A stretch of DNA of 12,584 nt from Actinomycetes bacterium (lineage in GTDB: Bacteria; Actinomycetota; Acidimicrobiia; Acidimicrobiales; Bog-793). The position numbers and the translations under genes are program-made. A model generated the notes under the pieces. That model saw only the letters and a list, made by a program, of their open reading frames with translations, was not told where the DNA came from and did not search any database. This document shows, piece by piece, positions 1 to 6,242 of this stretch. Where the stretch lies: the NCBI GenBank assembly GCA_021821585.1, contig JAKACF010000055.1, forward strand, positions 1 to 12,584. Reading direction: 5' to 3'. Every line of letters starts with the position of its first letter. Position 1 is the first letter of the stretch.

Positions 1-1640
1 GAGGGGGTGTTGGCGAGGAGCGAGATGGTCCCCGTCGGAGCGATCGACATCAGCTGCCCGTTCCGCCTCGCAGCCGCGCCGGCGCCGGCGAGCGAGCTGC
101 GGGCGAAGGCCGGGAAGGGCCCCCGCTCCTCGGCGAGCTCCGCCGATGCCGCTTCCGCCGCCGCCCGGATGCGCTCCAGGATCCTGCCGACGGCCCGCAC
201 GGCTGCATGGCTGTCGTAGGGGAGTCCGAGGCTCGCGAGCAGCTCGGCGAGTCCCATCACGCCGAGGCCGATCTTGCGGGTGGCGAGCGCGGCGCTCTCG
301 AGCTCGGGCAGGGGATAGCGGCTCACCTCGATCACGTCGTCGAGGAAGCGGACGGCGAGGGCGACCGTCCCCTCGAGGCGAGCGAAGTCCACCCGGCCTC
401 CCGACACGAAGTTGGCGAGGTTGACCGACCCGAGGTTGCAGGACTCGTACGGCCTGAGCGGGACCTCGCCGCAGGGGTTGGTCGCCTCGATCGGTCCGAG
501 CTCGGAGAGCACGTTCCCGCGGTCGATGGCGTCGAGGAAGACGAGGCCGGGATCCCCACTCCGGTGGGCCGCTTCGCAGATCCGTGCGAACAGGCTCTCG
601 GCGTCGACCTCCTTCACCGTCCTGCCGGTCCGCGGCTCGACGAGCCGCTGTCGGCCTCTGCGTGCGACAGACCTGAGGAAGCCGTCTCGCACCGCGACCG
701 AGAGGTTGAAGTGCGACAGGGTGCCAGGCGTGGACTTGGCGGCGAGGAACTCCTCGATGTCGGGATGAGAGGCGTCGAGCACGGCCATGCTGGCGGCACG
801 CCGCCTTCCCCCCTGGCTCACGACCTCCGCCGCCTGCTCGAACAGGGAGAGGAACGAGACGGGGCCGCTCGCCCTCCCGCCGGTGCTCTCGACCATCTCG
901 CCGGAGGCGCGGACATGAGAGAAGGAGAAGCCGGTGCCCGCGCCGGCCTGGTGGACGACGGCCGCCGCCGACACGGCCGCGAAGATCGACCGGAGGGAGT
1001 CCTCCACCGGCAGGACGACGCAACCCGAGAGCAGGCCGATCCGGCTGCCGGCGTTCATGAGGGTGGGAGAGTTCGGCAGGAAGTCGGCCCGGCGCATCGC
1101 TCCGGCGAACTCCTCGGCCCAGTGCGCCGAGGAACCCGGGCGGTGGACCTCCTCGCCCGCCGCCACGTGGTGGGCGACCCGCTCGATCATCTCGCCGGTC
1201 GACTCGCTGGCCCTGCCGTCGGGCTCTCGTCGCAGGTAGCGCTCCTTCAAGACGACCACGGCGGCAAGGGGCAGCTTCAGCTCGTCGGTGACCTGGAGCA
1301 GCTCCTTCTGCTCGCGCAGCTCGGCCCGTCGCCGGCGGTAGAGGACGTAGGCCCGTACCACGTCGTCGAGGCCGGCTGCCATGAGGCGGCGTTCCACCGC
1401 GTCCTGCAGCTCCTCCACCGACACCGGCCGGGTCGAGGCCGCTCCCATCTCCTCGGAGACCTCCCGGGCGACACGAGCCGGCAGGCCACCGGGAGCCCTC
1501 CCGACCTCGGCCATCGCCCTTGCCACCGCCGAGGCGATCCGCTCGGGGTCGAAGCCGACGATCGCCCCGCCCCGGCGGCGGACCGAGACGGGCACGTGCT
1601 CGGACCGGGGCGGGCCGGCGCGGTCACGAACCGTCGTCAC
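1..1640 (-). CDS. nrdJ: Class II (adenosylcobalamin-dependent) ribonucleotide reductase, N-terminal part, runs off the left edge
   Basis: Reduces ribonucleotides to deoxyribonucleotides using a B12-derived thiyl radical, so it supplies dNTPs without oxygen or a small subunit. About 546 residues are visible and the C-terminus is missing. Residues about 15-105 resemble an ATP-cone (VPVSVRRRGGAIVGFDPERI), a regulatory nucleotide-binding domain. The catalytic barrel follows: FLPNSPTLMNAG (about 188-199), the first redox cysteine in GLLSGCVVLP (about 208), GGRRRAASMAVLDASHPDIEEF (about 278-299, in the style of class II enzymes), NPCGE (about 389-393, with the radical cysteine flanked by Asn and Glu), then ESCNLGSVNLA and SIAPTGTIS at the window edge. 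The start is GTG at 1640. The rtcB stop is in the same frame two codons upstream, so no earlier start is possible; AAGGG lies 7 bases before it. It follows rtcB by 3 bases and should be the last visible gene of that operon. Class II rather than class I rests on motif style. Confidence 0.92.
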   Translation of the reverse strand, partial: MTTVRDRAGPPRSEHVPVSVRRRGGAIVGFDPERIASAVARAMAEVGRAPGGLPARVAREVSEEMGAASTRPVSVEELQDAVERRLMAAGLDDVVRAYVLYRRRRAELREQKELLQVTDELKLPLAAVVVLKERYLRREPDGRASESTGEMIERVAHHVAAGEEVHRPGSSAHWAEEFAGAMRRADFLPNSPTLMNAGSRIGLLSGCVVLPVEDSLRSIFAAVSAAAVVHQAGAGTGFSFSHVRASGEMVESTGGRASGPVSFLSLFEQAAEVVSQGGRRRAASMAVLDASHPDIEEFLAAKSTPGTLSHFNLSVAVRDGFLRSVARRGRQRLVEPRTGRTVKEVDAESLFARICEAAHRSGDPGLVFLDAIDRGNVLSELGPIEATNPCGEVPLRPYESCNLGSVNLANFVSGGRVDFARLEGTVALAVRFLDDVIEVSRYPLPELESAALATRKIGLGVMGLAELLASLGLPYDSHAAVRAVGRILERIRAAAEAASAELAEERGPFPAFARSSLAGAGAAARRNGQLMSIAPTGTISLLANTP

Positions 1641-1643
1641 GGG

Positions 1644-3098
1644 TCAGCCCTTCACCACGCCGATCGGCGTGAGGCGCGCCACCCTGCGGGCGAGGCCCGC
1701 ACGCTCGCAGACGGCCACCACCTCGTCGACGTCCTTGTAGGCCACGGGCGCCTCCTCCGCCAGTCCTCGCCACGACGAGGCCCGGACTGCGATGCCGGCC
1801 GCGTTGAGCTCACGCGCCAGCCGCTCGCCGCGCACCAGTCGGAGCGCTGCATGACGGCTCATCGTGCGGCCCGCGCCGTGGCAGGTGGAGGAGAAGGCTC
1901 GGCCCGGGTCCACACCCGCCATGACGTAGGAGGCGGTACCCATCGAGCCGGGCACGAGGACCGGCTGGCCGACCGGCCTCAGGTCCGAGGGAAGTGCCGC
2001 GCTCCCCGGCGCGAGAGCGAGCGTCGCGCCCTTGCGGTGGACGCAGAGCAGCCGCGCCTCACCGCCGACCAGGTGGCGCTCGAGCTTGGCAAGGTTGTGC
2101 GAGACGTCGTAGACGAGCCGGAGCGAGCCCGTTCCGACGGCCTCGGAGAAGGCGCGCCGGGCTGCCGCCGACAGTGCCTGGCGGTTCGCACGCCCGTAGT
2201 TGGCGGCAGCAGCCATCGCTCCGAGATAGGCCTCGCCCTCGGGAGAGCGCACGGGAACGCAGGCGAGCTGGGGATCGGGGACCGAGATCTGCCGGCCGGC
2301 CATCGCACCCCGCATCAGGCGGACGAAGTCGGAGCAGACCTGGTGGCCGAGGCCGCGCGAACCACAGTGGATCATCACGCAGACCTGGGAACCATGAAGG
2401 CCGAAGGCCCCGGCGGCCGCGTCGTCGTAGATCTCGTCGACCTGCTGGACCTCGAGGAAGTGGTTGCCGGCGCCGATGCTTCCGAGCTGCCCCATTCCCC
2501 GCGCCCTCGCCCGTTCGCTCACCTCGCGTGGCTCTGCCCCGGCGAGCACGCCGCCGTCCTCGCAGTACTCGAGGTCCCCGTCCTCCCCGAGACCGGCCTG
2601 CAGCGCGGCCTGTGCCCCGAGGCGGAGCACCTGCTCGAGCTCGTCCTCGTCCTCGAGCCTCCAGACGCCGCCGCGCCCGAGGCCGCGGGGGATGAGGCGG
2701 GCGAGGGCGTCCATGAGGTCCTCGAGGGAGCCGCTGAGCTCGCTGCTCGAGAGGGGCGAGGCGAGCAGGCGGACGCCGCAGGAGATGTCGAAGCCCACGC
2801 CGCCCGGAGAGACCACCCCGCCCGCTTCCACGTCGGTTGCCGCCACGCCGCCGATGGGGAACCCGTAGCCCCAGTGGACGTCGGGCATCGCATAGGACGC
2901 CTCGACGATCCCGGGCAGGGTGGCCACGTTCTCGACCTGGACGAGCGCCTCGTCGAAGCCACCGGTCTCGAGCAGCGCCCCCGATGCGAAGACGACCCCT
3001 GGGACCCGCATCGCACCGGTGGCCTCGATCACCCATCGCTCCGGCTCGCCGGGGACCGGAGCGAGCACCGGGGGACGCCTCGCCGTCCGCGTGCTCAC
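1644..3098 (-). CDS. rtcB: RtcB RNA-splicing ligase
   Basis: GTP- and Mn-dependent ligase that joins 2',3'-cyclic phosphate or 3'-phosphate RNA ends to 5'-OH ends; in bacteria it is tied to RNA repair. Read from GTG 3098 it has 484 residues, near the family norm. All key residues are visible: GVGFDISCGVR (Asp104, metal-binding Cys107), GAGNHFLEVQ (His213), MIHCGSRGLGHQ (His244), YDVSHNLAK (His334) and the guanylylated histidine in CHGAGRTMSR (His407). These match Cys98, His203, His234, His329 and His404 of the Pyrococcus enzyme. An ATG at 3125 would add 9 residues. GTG 3098 is preferred because it forms a GTGA overlap with the archease stop and leaves a normal N-terminus (WVIEATGAMRVPGVVFAS). 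Archease immediately upstream is its known activating partner. No missing residues or frameshift are seen. Confidence 0.96.
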   Translation of the reverse strand: MSTRTARRPPVLAPVPGEPERWVIEATGAMRVPGVVFASGALLETGGFDEALVQVENVATLPGIVEASYAMPDVHWGYGFPIGGVAATDVEAGGVVSPGGVGFDISCGVRLLASPLSSSELSGSLEDLMDALARLIPRGLGRGGVWRLEDEDELEQVLRLGAQAALQAGLGEDGDLEYCEDGGVLAGAEPREVSERARARGMGQLGSIGAGNHFLEVQQVDEIYDDAAAGAFGLHGSQVCVMIHCGSRGLGHQVCSDFVRLMRGAMAGRQISVPDPQLACVPVRSPEGEAYLGAMAAAANYGRANRQALSAAARRAFSEAVGTGSLRLVYDVSHNLAKLERHLVGGEARLLCVHRKGATLALAPGSAALPSDLRPVGQPVLVPGSMGTASYVMAGVDPGRAFSSTCHGAGRTMSRHAALRLVRGERLARELNAAGIAVRASSWRGLAEEAPVAYKDVDEVVAVCERAGLARRVARLTPIGVVKG

Positions 3099-3514
3099 AG
3101 GTCGACCAGCACCTGGCATCGCCACGACCCGTCGAGCTGGGCGATCGAAAGACCGTTGTAGGACACCGCCTTCGGGACCGGTCCCGTGATGCGGGCCTCC
3201 TCGAGCGGGACGACGTCCATGTCGCCCCGGAGCCCGCCGTCCTCGGTCTCGCCCAGATGGACCCGCACCGGGAGGACCGAGAAGACGTCGAGGACGTAGA
3301 TGACCTCCTCCAGCAGCGAGACGAGCACGTCCTCGTCGCTGCCTGGGCCGACCGCGAGCGGAAGTGTCCTCGACGAGGGACGGTCGCTCCGCTCGGAGAA
3401 CTCGTCGAGCAGGCCGTAGATCACCTCGGTGAGACAGGCGATCCGATCCGGGCCCCAGGCCTCGATGATGCAGTCGGAGGTGTGCGGCAGCAGCCGGTGG
3501 CCCGCCGCGCTCAC
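3095..3514 (-). CDS. Archease, RtcB-activating protein
   Basis: Archease speeds RtcB guanylylation and allows multiple turnover and broader nucleotide use. This 139-residue protein has the expected N-terminal HTSD motif (family usually HTADV or similar; the Asp is a metal ligand), an EAWGPDRIACLTEVIYGLLDEFSE helix region, an acidic stretch DEDVLVSLLEEVIYVLD, and the C-terminal block VPKAVSYNGL...WRCQVLVDL, which is typical of actinobacterial archeases. Two starts are possible: ATG 3523, whose AAGGA (3524-3528) abuts it with no spacer, and GTG 3514, which has the same AAGGA at a good 9-base spacing and overlaps the polX stop as GTGA. GTG 3514 is chosen. The stop overlaps the rtcB GTG in the same way, so the three genes look translationally coupled. 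Confidence 0.92.
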   Translation of the reverse strand: MSAAGHRLLPHTSDCIIEAWGPDRIACLTEVIYGLLDEFSERSDRPSSRTLPLAVGPGSDEDVLVSLLEEVIYVLDVFSVLPVRVHLGETEDGGLRGDMDVVPLEEARITGPVPKAVSYNGLSIAQLDGSWRCQVLVDL

Positions 3515-5232
3515 GGGTGCCATTCCTTTCGGAGGAACCGCCTGAGGCGCCCGATCGGCCAGGTGTTGATCACGCTGTCGGGCCGCACCCAGCCGCGCTG
3601 GGCCGTCGCCGCCCCGAGGGCGACGTGGTCCAGGTGTCGGGTGGCGTGGGCGTCGCTCGAGATCGCCAGCACAGCGCCGTGCTGCTGGGCCAGCCGGGCC
3701 AGCTCGCCCGGGAGATCCAGACGGTCCGGGAAGGAGTTGACCTCGAGCGCGGTGCCCGAGCGTGCCGCCGCGTCGAACACCGCCTCCCAGTCGCACTCGA
3801 TGGCCGGCCGGTGGCCGAGGCTGCGACCCGTCGGGTGCCCGAGGATGTTCACCGACGGGTGCTCGACGGCACGGATGAGCCGCTTAGTCATGTCGTCACG
3901 GCTCATCTGGAAGGCGGAGTGCACCGAGGCGACGAGGACGTCGAACCCGGACAGGAAGTCGTCGTCCCAGTCGAGCGAGCCGTCCGGCTGTATGTTGAGC
4001 TCCGAGCCGTGCAGCAGCTCGAGATCGGGACGGCGGAGCGCCTCCACCGCCCGGCGCTGGTCGAGCACCTTCTCGGCGGTCACCCGCTGCATGGCGAGGA
4101 GAGGTGCGTGGTCGGTGATGCCGAGGTACCGGTACCTGCGACTGCGGGCGGCGGCCACCATCTCCTCGAGGGTCGCCAAGCCGTCGGAGAGGGTGGTGTG
4201 GGTGTGCAGGTCCCCGCGCAGGTCGACCACCTCCACGAGCTCCGGCAGCTCCCCGTTCGCCGCCGCCTCGATCTCACCGGTGTCCTCCCGCAACGGCGGG
4301 GGGACATAGGACAGCCCGAGGGCGGCGTAGATCTGCTCCTCGGTGGCCGAGGCGAGGACGCTGCCGTCGGCGACCCGCTCGAGGCCGTACTCGGACAGCT
4401 TGAAGCCCCGTCGCTGGGCGATGCGCCGGAGGTGGATCCCGTGCGCCTTCGAGCCGGTGAAGTAGACGAGGGCCGCTCCGAAGACCTCCGGAGGGATGAC
4501 CCGTAGGTCCACCTGCACCCCCGTCGTGGTGGTGGCCACCGACTTCGTGCTTCCCCTGGCGCCGACCTCGGCGACGAGCCGGCAGGCGGCGAAGGCGTCC
4601 ATCACCGGCACCGGGTCGACCGCTGCCACGAGGAGGTCGATGTCGCCGATCGTCTCGCACCGCCGCCGCAGCGAGCCGGCATAGGTCGCCCGCTCGACTC
4701 CCGGCACGCTGGCGAGCTCGCCGAGGAGCTCCTCGGCGAGGGCGAGTGCCGTGGCGAGCTGCATCCGCCCTGCCGCCTCCCGGTACTGGCGGAGGACCTC
4801 GCCGAGGTGCGCCTCGCTCTTGTCCCCCCAGCCCTTCAGGTGGCGGAGCTGCTCGGCACGCACCGCCTCCGCCAGCTCGGGAAGCGACGTGACGTGCAGC
4901 TCGTCGTAGATCTGGCGTGCCCGCTTCGGACCGAGGCCGGGGACGCCGAGCAGCGAGCGGAGGCCGGCAGGAACCTGGGCGCGGAGCTCGTCGAGCTCGT
5001 CGAGATGGCCGGTCGAGGCGAGTTGGAGGATCTTGGCGGCGATGTGGGAGCCGACGGCGGGGATCTCGTCGAGGGCCCGGGCGTCCAGCTCGTCCACTTC
5101 GAGGGGATACGACTCGACCGCCCGGGCGGCCTTCTCGTAGGCCCGCACCCGATAGGGGTCCCCACCGCCGATCGAGAGCAGCTCCGCCATCTCCGAGAGG
5201 CGCGCCGCCACCTCGTCGTTCGAGCGGGTCAC
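3511..5232 (-). CDS. polX: PolX: family X DNA polymerase with PHP-domain 3'-5' exonuclease
   Basis: Gap-filling repair polymerase fused to a PHP metallo-exonuclease, used in base-excision type repair. From GTG 5232 the protein is 573 residues, the usual bacterial PolX size. Visible in order: helix-hairpin-helix elements (IPAVGSHIAAKIL about 57-69; LLGVPGLGPKRARQIYDEL about 94-112), the polymerase active site GSLRRRCETIGDIDLLV (Asp197, Asp199) with third acid Asp242 in VQVDLRV, YFTGSKAHGIHLR (about 257-269), then the PHP domain from 340: DLHTHTTLSDG (His343, His345, Asp350), GITDHAP (375), HGSELN (408, 411), SVHSAF (438), GHPTGR (466) and SSDAHA (527, 529). GGAG lies 9 bases before GTG 5232. 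The frame stays open to ATG 5469, which would add 79 residues rich in Arg, Gly and Pro with no recognisable motif; that ATG has no good Shine-Dalgarno. It is the first gene after the TPP riboswitch and overlaps archease by 4 bases. Confidence 0.95.
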   Translation of the reverse strand: MTRSNDEVAARLSEMAELLSIGGGDPYRVRAYEKAARAVESYPLEVDELDARALDEIPAVGSHIAAKILQLASTGHLDELDELRAQVPAGLRSLLGVPGLGPKRARQIYDELHVTSLPELAEAVRAEQLRHLKGWGDKSEAHLGEVLRQYREAAGRMQLATALALAEELLGELASVPGVERATYAGSLRRRCETIGDIDLLVAAVDPVPVMDAFAACRLVAEVGARGSTKSVATTTTGVQVDLRVIPPEVFGAALVYFTGSKAHGIHLRRIAQRRGFKLSEYGLERVADGSVLASATEEQIYAALGLSYVPPPLREDTGEIEAAANGELPELVEVVDLRGDLHTHTTLSDGLATLEEMVAAARSRRYRYLGITDHAPLLAMQRVTAEKVLDQRRAVEALRRPDLELLHGSELNIQPDGSLDWDDDFLSGFDVLVASVHSAFQMSRDDMTKRLIRAVEHPSVNILGHPTGRSLGHRPAIECDWEAVFDAAARSGTALEVNSFPDRLDLPGELARLAQQHGAVLAISSDAHATRHLDHVALGAATAQRGWVRPDSVINTWPIGRLRRFLRKEWHP

Positions 5233-5523
5233 GGCTCGGGTCTCCGAACCGCGCCGTCGGTCGGGCGCCCTGCCGACATGGCACACCTCGCGGTCGACGC
5301 TTCCGTCTCCACTCTGAGAGTGACGGGGTCGAGCGCCTAGGGCCGAACGTCCCCTCCACGGGACCCCGGCGTCCGGGATGCCTGGAGATTCCGTGGAGGG
5401 CACGTGGCGCAAGAGGCCTTCTCGATGGCCCCGGGGAGGCTGGGGCCCCGACGTCGACCACCGGAGCATGTGCTTGCCCCGCCGTGCCTCGGTCGTGCGA
5501 CGGGCCGCTTGCAGAGCGGTCCA
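5233..5523 (-). other. Structured leader between the TPP riboswitch and polX
   Basis: About 290 bases with no convincing gene. Reading in the polX direction it holds a small stem just after the riboswitch (CCGCT 5519-5515 with AGCGG 5509-5505), an in-frame ATG at 5469, a large nested inverted repeat (5400-5352), and the polX ribosome binding site GGAG. No U-rich tract follows any stem, so no ordinary intrinsic terminator can be called. The Arg/Gly/Pro-rich translation between ATG 5469 and GTG 5232 looks like translated leader rather than a domain. No remnant of a thiamine biosynthesis or transport gene was recognised in any frame. Confidence 0.6.
5352..5400. repeat. Nested inverted repeat in the polX leader
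   Basis: CCCTCCACGG at 5352-5361 is perfectly matched by CCGTGGAGGG at 5391-5400 (10 bp). Inside it CCCGG (5365-5369) pairs with CCGGG (5373-5377) around a 3-base loop. In RNA this would form a stable two-tier hairpin between the riboswitch and the polX start. It could be an expression platform, a pause or Rho-related site, or a protein-binding site. There is no U tract on the minus-strand side. Confidence 0.7.
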
Positions 5524-5622
5524 CGAGACGGTCTCCCTTCGCCGGCATTGCCCGGATCAGGTACTCGGGGTCGCTGAGTTCTGGCTCAGCCTCTCAGCCT
5601 CTCGGCTCCCTCTTCCATCTCG
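5524..5622 (-). promoter_or_regulatory. TPP (thiamine pyrophosphate) riboswitch, THI element
   Basis: The minus strand carries the conserved core nearly exactly: CTGAGA at 5597-5592, ACCTGATCCGG at 5562-5552 and AATGCCGGCGAAGGGA at 5549-5534. P1 is an 8-bp stem, CGAGATGG (5622-5615) with CCGTCTCG (5531-5524), containing one G-U pair. P2 is GGG with CCC. A short GCC/GGC stem precedes CTGAGA, and an extra hairpin GCTGAG...CTCAGC follows it, as is common in actinobacterial TPP elements. In known cases TPP binding represses thiamine biosynthesis or transport genes, usually at translation in actinobacteria. Here the next gene in this direction is polX, 290 bases on. The element starts 80 bases after the CBS gene stop. 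The class is confident; the regulated target is not. Confidence 0.93.
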
Positions 5623-5662
5623 CAGACCTGGTTCCATTGACGCGCCGGTGCATGAGTGCCGA

Positions 5663-5680
5663 TAGGGCCGAAAGTCCCAA
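5663..5680 (-). promoter_or_regulatory. DosR/DevR-like palindrome upstream of the TPP riboswitch
   Basis: On the minus strand the site reads TTGGGACTTTCGGCCCTA, close to the mycobacterial DosR consensus (GGGACT, central spacer, GTCCC or GGCCC arm). It lies about 40 bases upstream of the riboswitch P1 and 22 bases beyond the CBS gene stop, where a promoter for the riboswitch-polX transcript could sit. No convincing -10 hexamer is seen downstream. The motif call is by eye, and no DosR-type regulator is present in this window. Confidence 0.45.
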
Positions 5681-5702
5681 GGCGGCGGGACGCCTCCTCG
5701 GT

Positions 5703-6125
5703 TCAGTCGTGAGCCGAGCCCTGCGCCCGGACCGCACCGGCAAGGGTGATGGTCTCCTGGGTGAGGTAGCTGTACAGGTCGTCGAGCGACACGATCCCGA
5801 TCGCCTTCCCGTCGCCGTCGACGACCGGGAGGCGGCGCACCGCGTGGCTGTCCATCTCGGCGCTCGCGTCGTCGAGGGTAGCGTCGTCGGGGATCGTCAC
5901 GACCTGCGCGCTCATGACCTGCTCGACGGTCGTGTCCGGAAGGTGCCCGTGGCCGACGGCGAGCGCGACATCACGGTCGGTCACGATGCCGACGATCCTC
6001 TCTGCGTCGTCGGTGACCACGAGGCTGCCGACGTTGTGGGTCTCCATCTCCCGCGCCGCCGTCGACAGGGTGGTGCCCGGTGAGCAGGCGTAGACAGGGG
6101 ACTGCATGAAGTCTCGAAGTTTCAT
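5703..6125 (-). CDS. Two-CBS-domain protein, Hrp1-like
   Basis: A 140-residue protein made almost entirely of a CBS pair, a module that binds adenosine nucleotides and acts as an energy or ligand sensor; stand-alone versions rarely have a defined partner. CBS1 spans about residues 8-60 (MQSPVYACSPGTTLSTAA...GIVTDRDVAL) and CBS2 about 70-124 (VMSAQVVTIPDDATLDDAS...RRLPVVDGDGKAIGIVSLDDL). Size, layout and a cysteine at position 14 resemble mycobacterial Hrp1 (Rv2626c), a hypoxia-response protein. The start is ATG 6125, with GAGGAG 6 bases upstream. ATG 6131 would put the same site against the start codon, and the longer in-frame extension to 6194 has no motif. A DosR-like site and a -10-like TATTGA lie upstream, so it probably has its own promoter although it follows the acyltransferase. 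Confidence 0.9.
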   Translation of the reverse strand: MKLRDFMQSPVYACSPGTTLSTAAREMETHNVGSLVVTDDAERIVGIVTDRDVALAVGHGHLPDTTVEQVMSAQVVTIPDDATLDDASAEMDSHAVRRLPVVDGDGKAIGIVSLDDLYSYLTQETITLAGAVRAQGSAHD

Positions 6126-6165
6126 CTCCATCTCCTCTTTGCGTCCGTCGACGATGCGACGCCAC

Positions 6166-6178
6166 CCAGGGTCCCTGG
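6166..6178. promoter_or_regulatory. Perfect 13-bp palindrome upstream of the CBS gene
   Basis: CCAGGGTCCCTGG is symmetric about 6172 with 6-bp arms and lies 41-53 bases upstream of the CBS ATG, inside the probable 5' leader. It could be an operator or a short RNA hairpin. No protein is assigned. Confidence 0.35.
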
Positions 6179-6190
6179 CCGGGCGGGTGC

Positions 6191-6212
6191 TCAATAGAGG
6201 CCAAGGTCCCGA
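6191..6212 (-). promoter_or_regulatory. Candidate CBS-gene promoter: DosR-like box plus -10
   Basis: The minus strand reads TCGGGACCTTGGCCTCTA (6212-6195). It matches the box at 5680-5663 at 13 of 18 positions in the same orientation, with GGGAC kept. It runs into TATTGA (6196-6191), a plausible -10, so the box would cover the -35 region as in DosR-activated promoters. A start near 6184 would give a leader of about 60 bases. The right arm is degenerate, so this is only a candidate. Confidence 0.35.
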
Positions 6213-6242
6213 TCCGCTTCCGTGAGCGCTCCACCGAGGGGA

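Noticed and set aside
3099..3125. Longer RtcB from ATG 3125
   Set aside because: GTG 3098 forms the same GTGA coupling as the preceding junction and gives a normal N-terminus; the 9 extra residues would overlap archease coding sequence.
207..3161. Plus-strand open frame of 984 codons
   Set aside because: It lies antisense to nrdJ and rtcB, whose protein motifs are unmistakable. Its product is a motif-free Arg/Asp/Gly/His-rich string typical of antisense frames in GC-rich DNA.
5233..5469. N-terminal 79-residue extension of PolX from ATG 5469
   Set aside because: No domain, poor ribosome binding site and atypical composition; GTG 5232 has GGAG and gives the normal PolX length. Kept only as a regulatory possibility.
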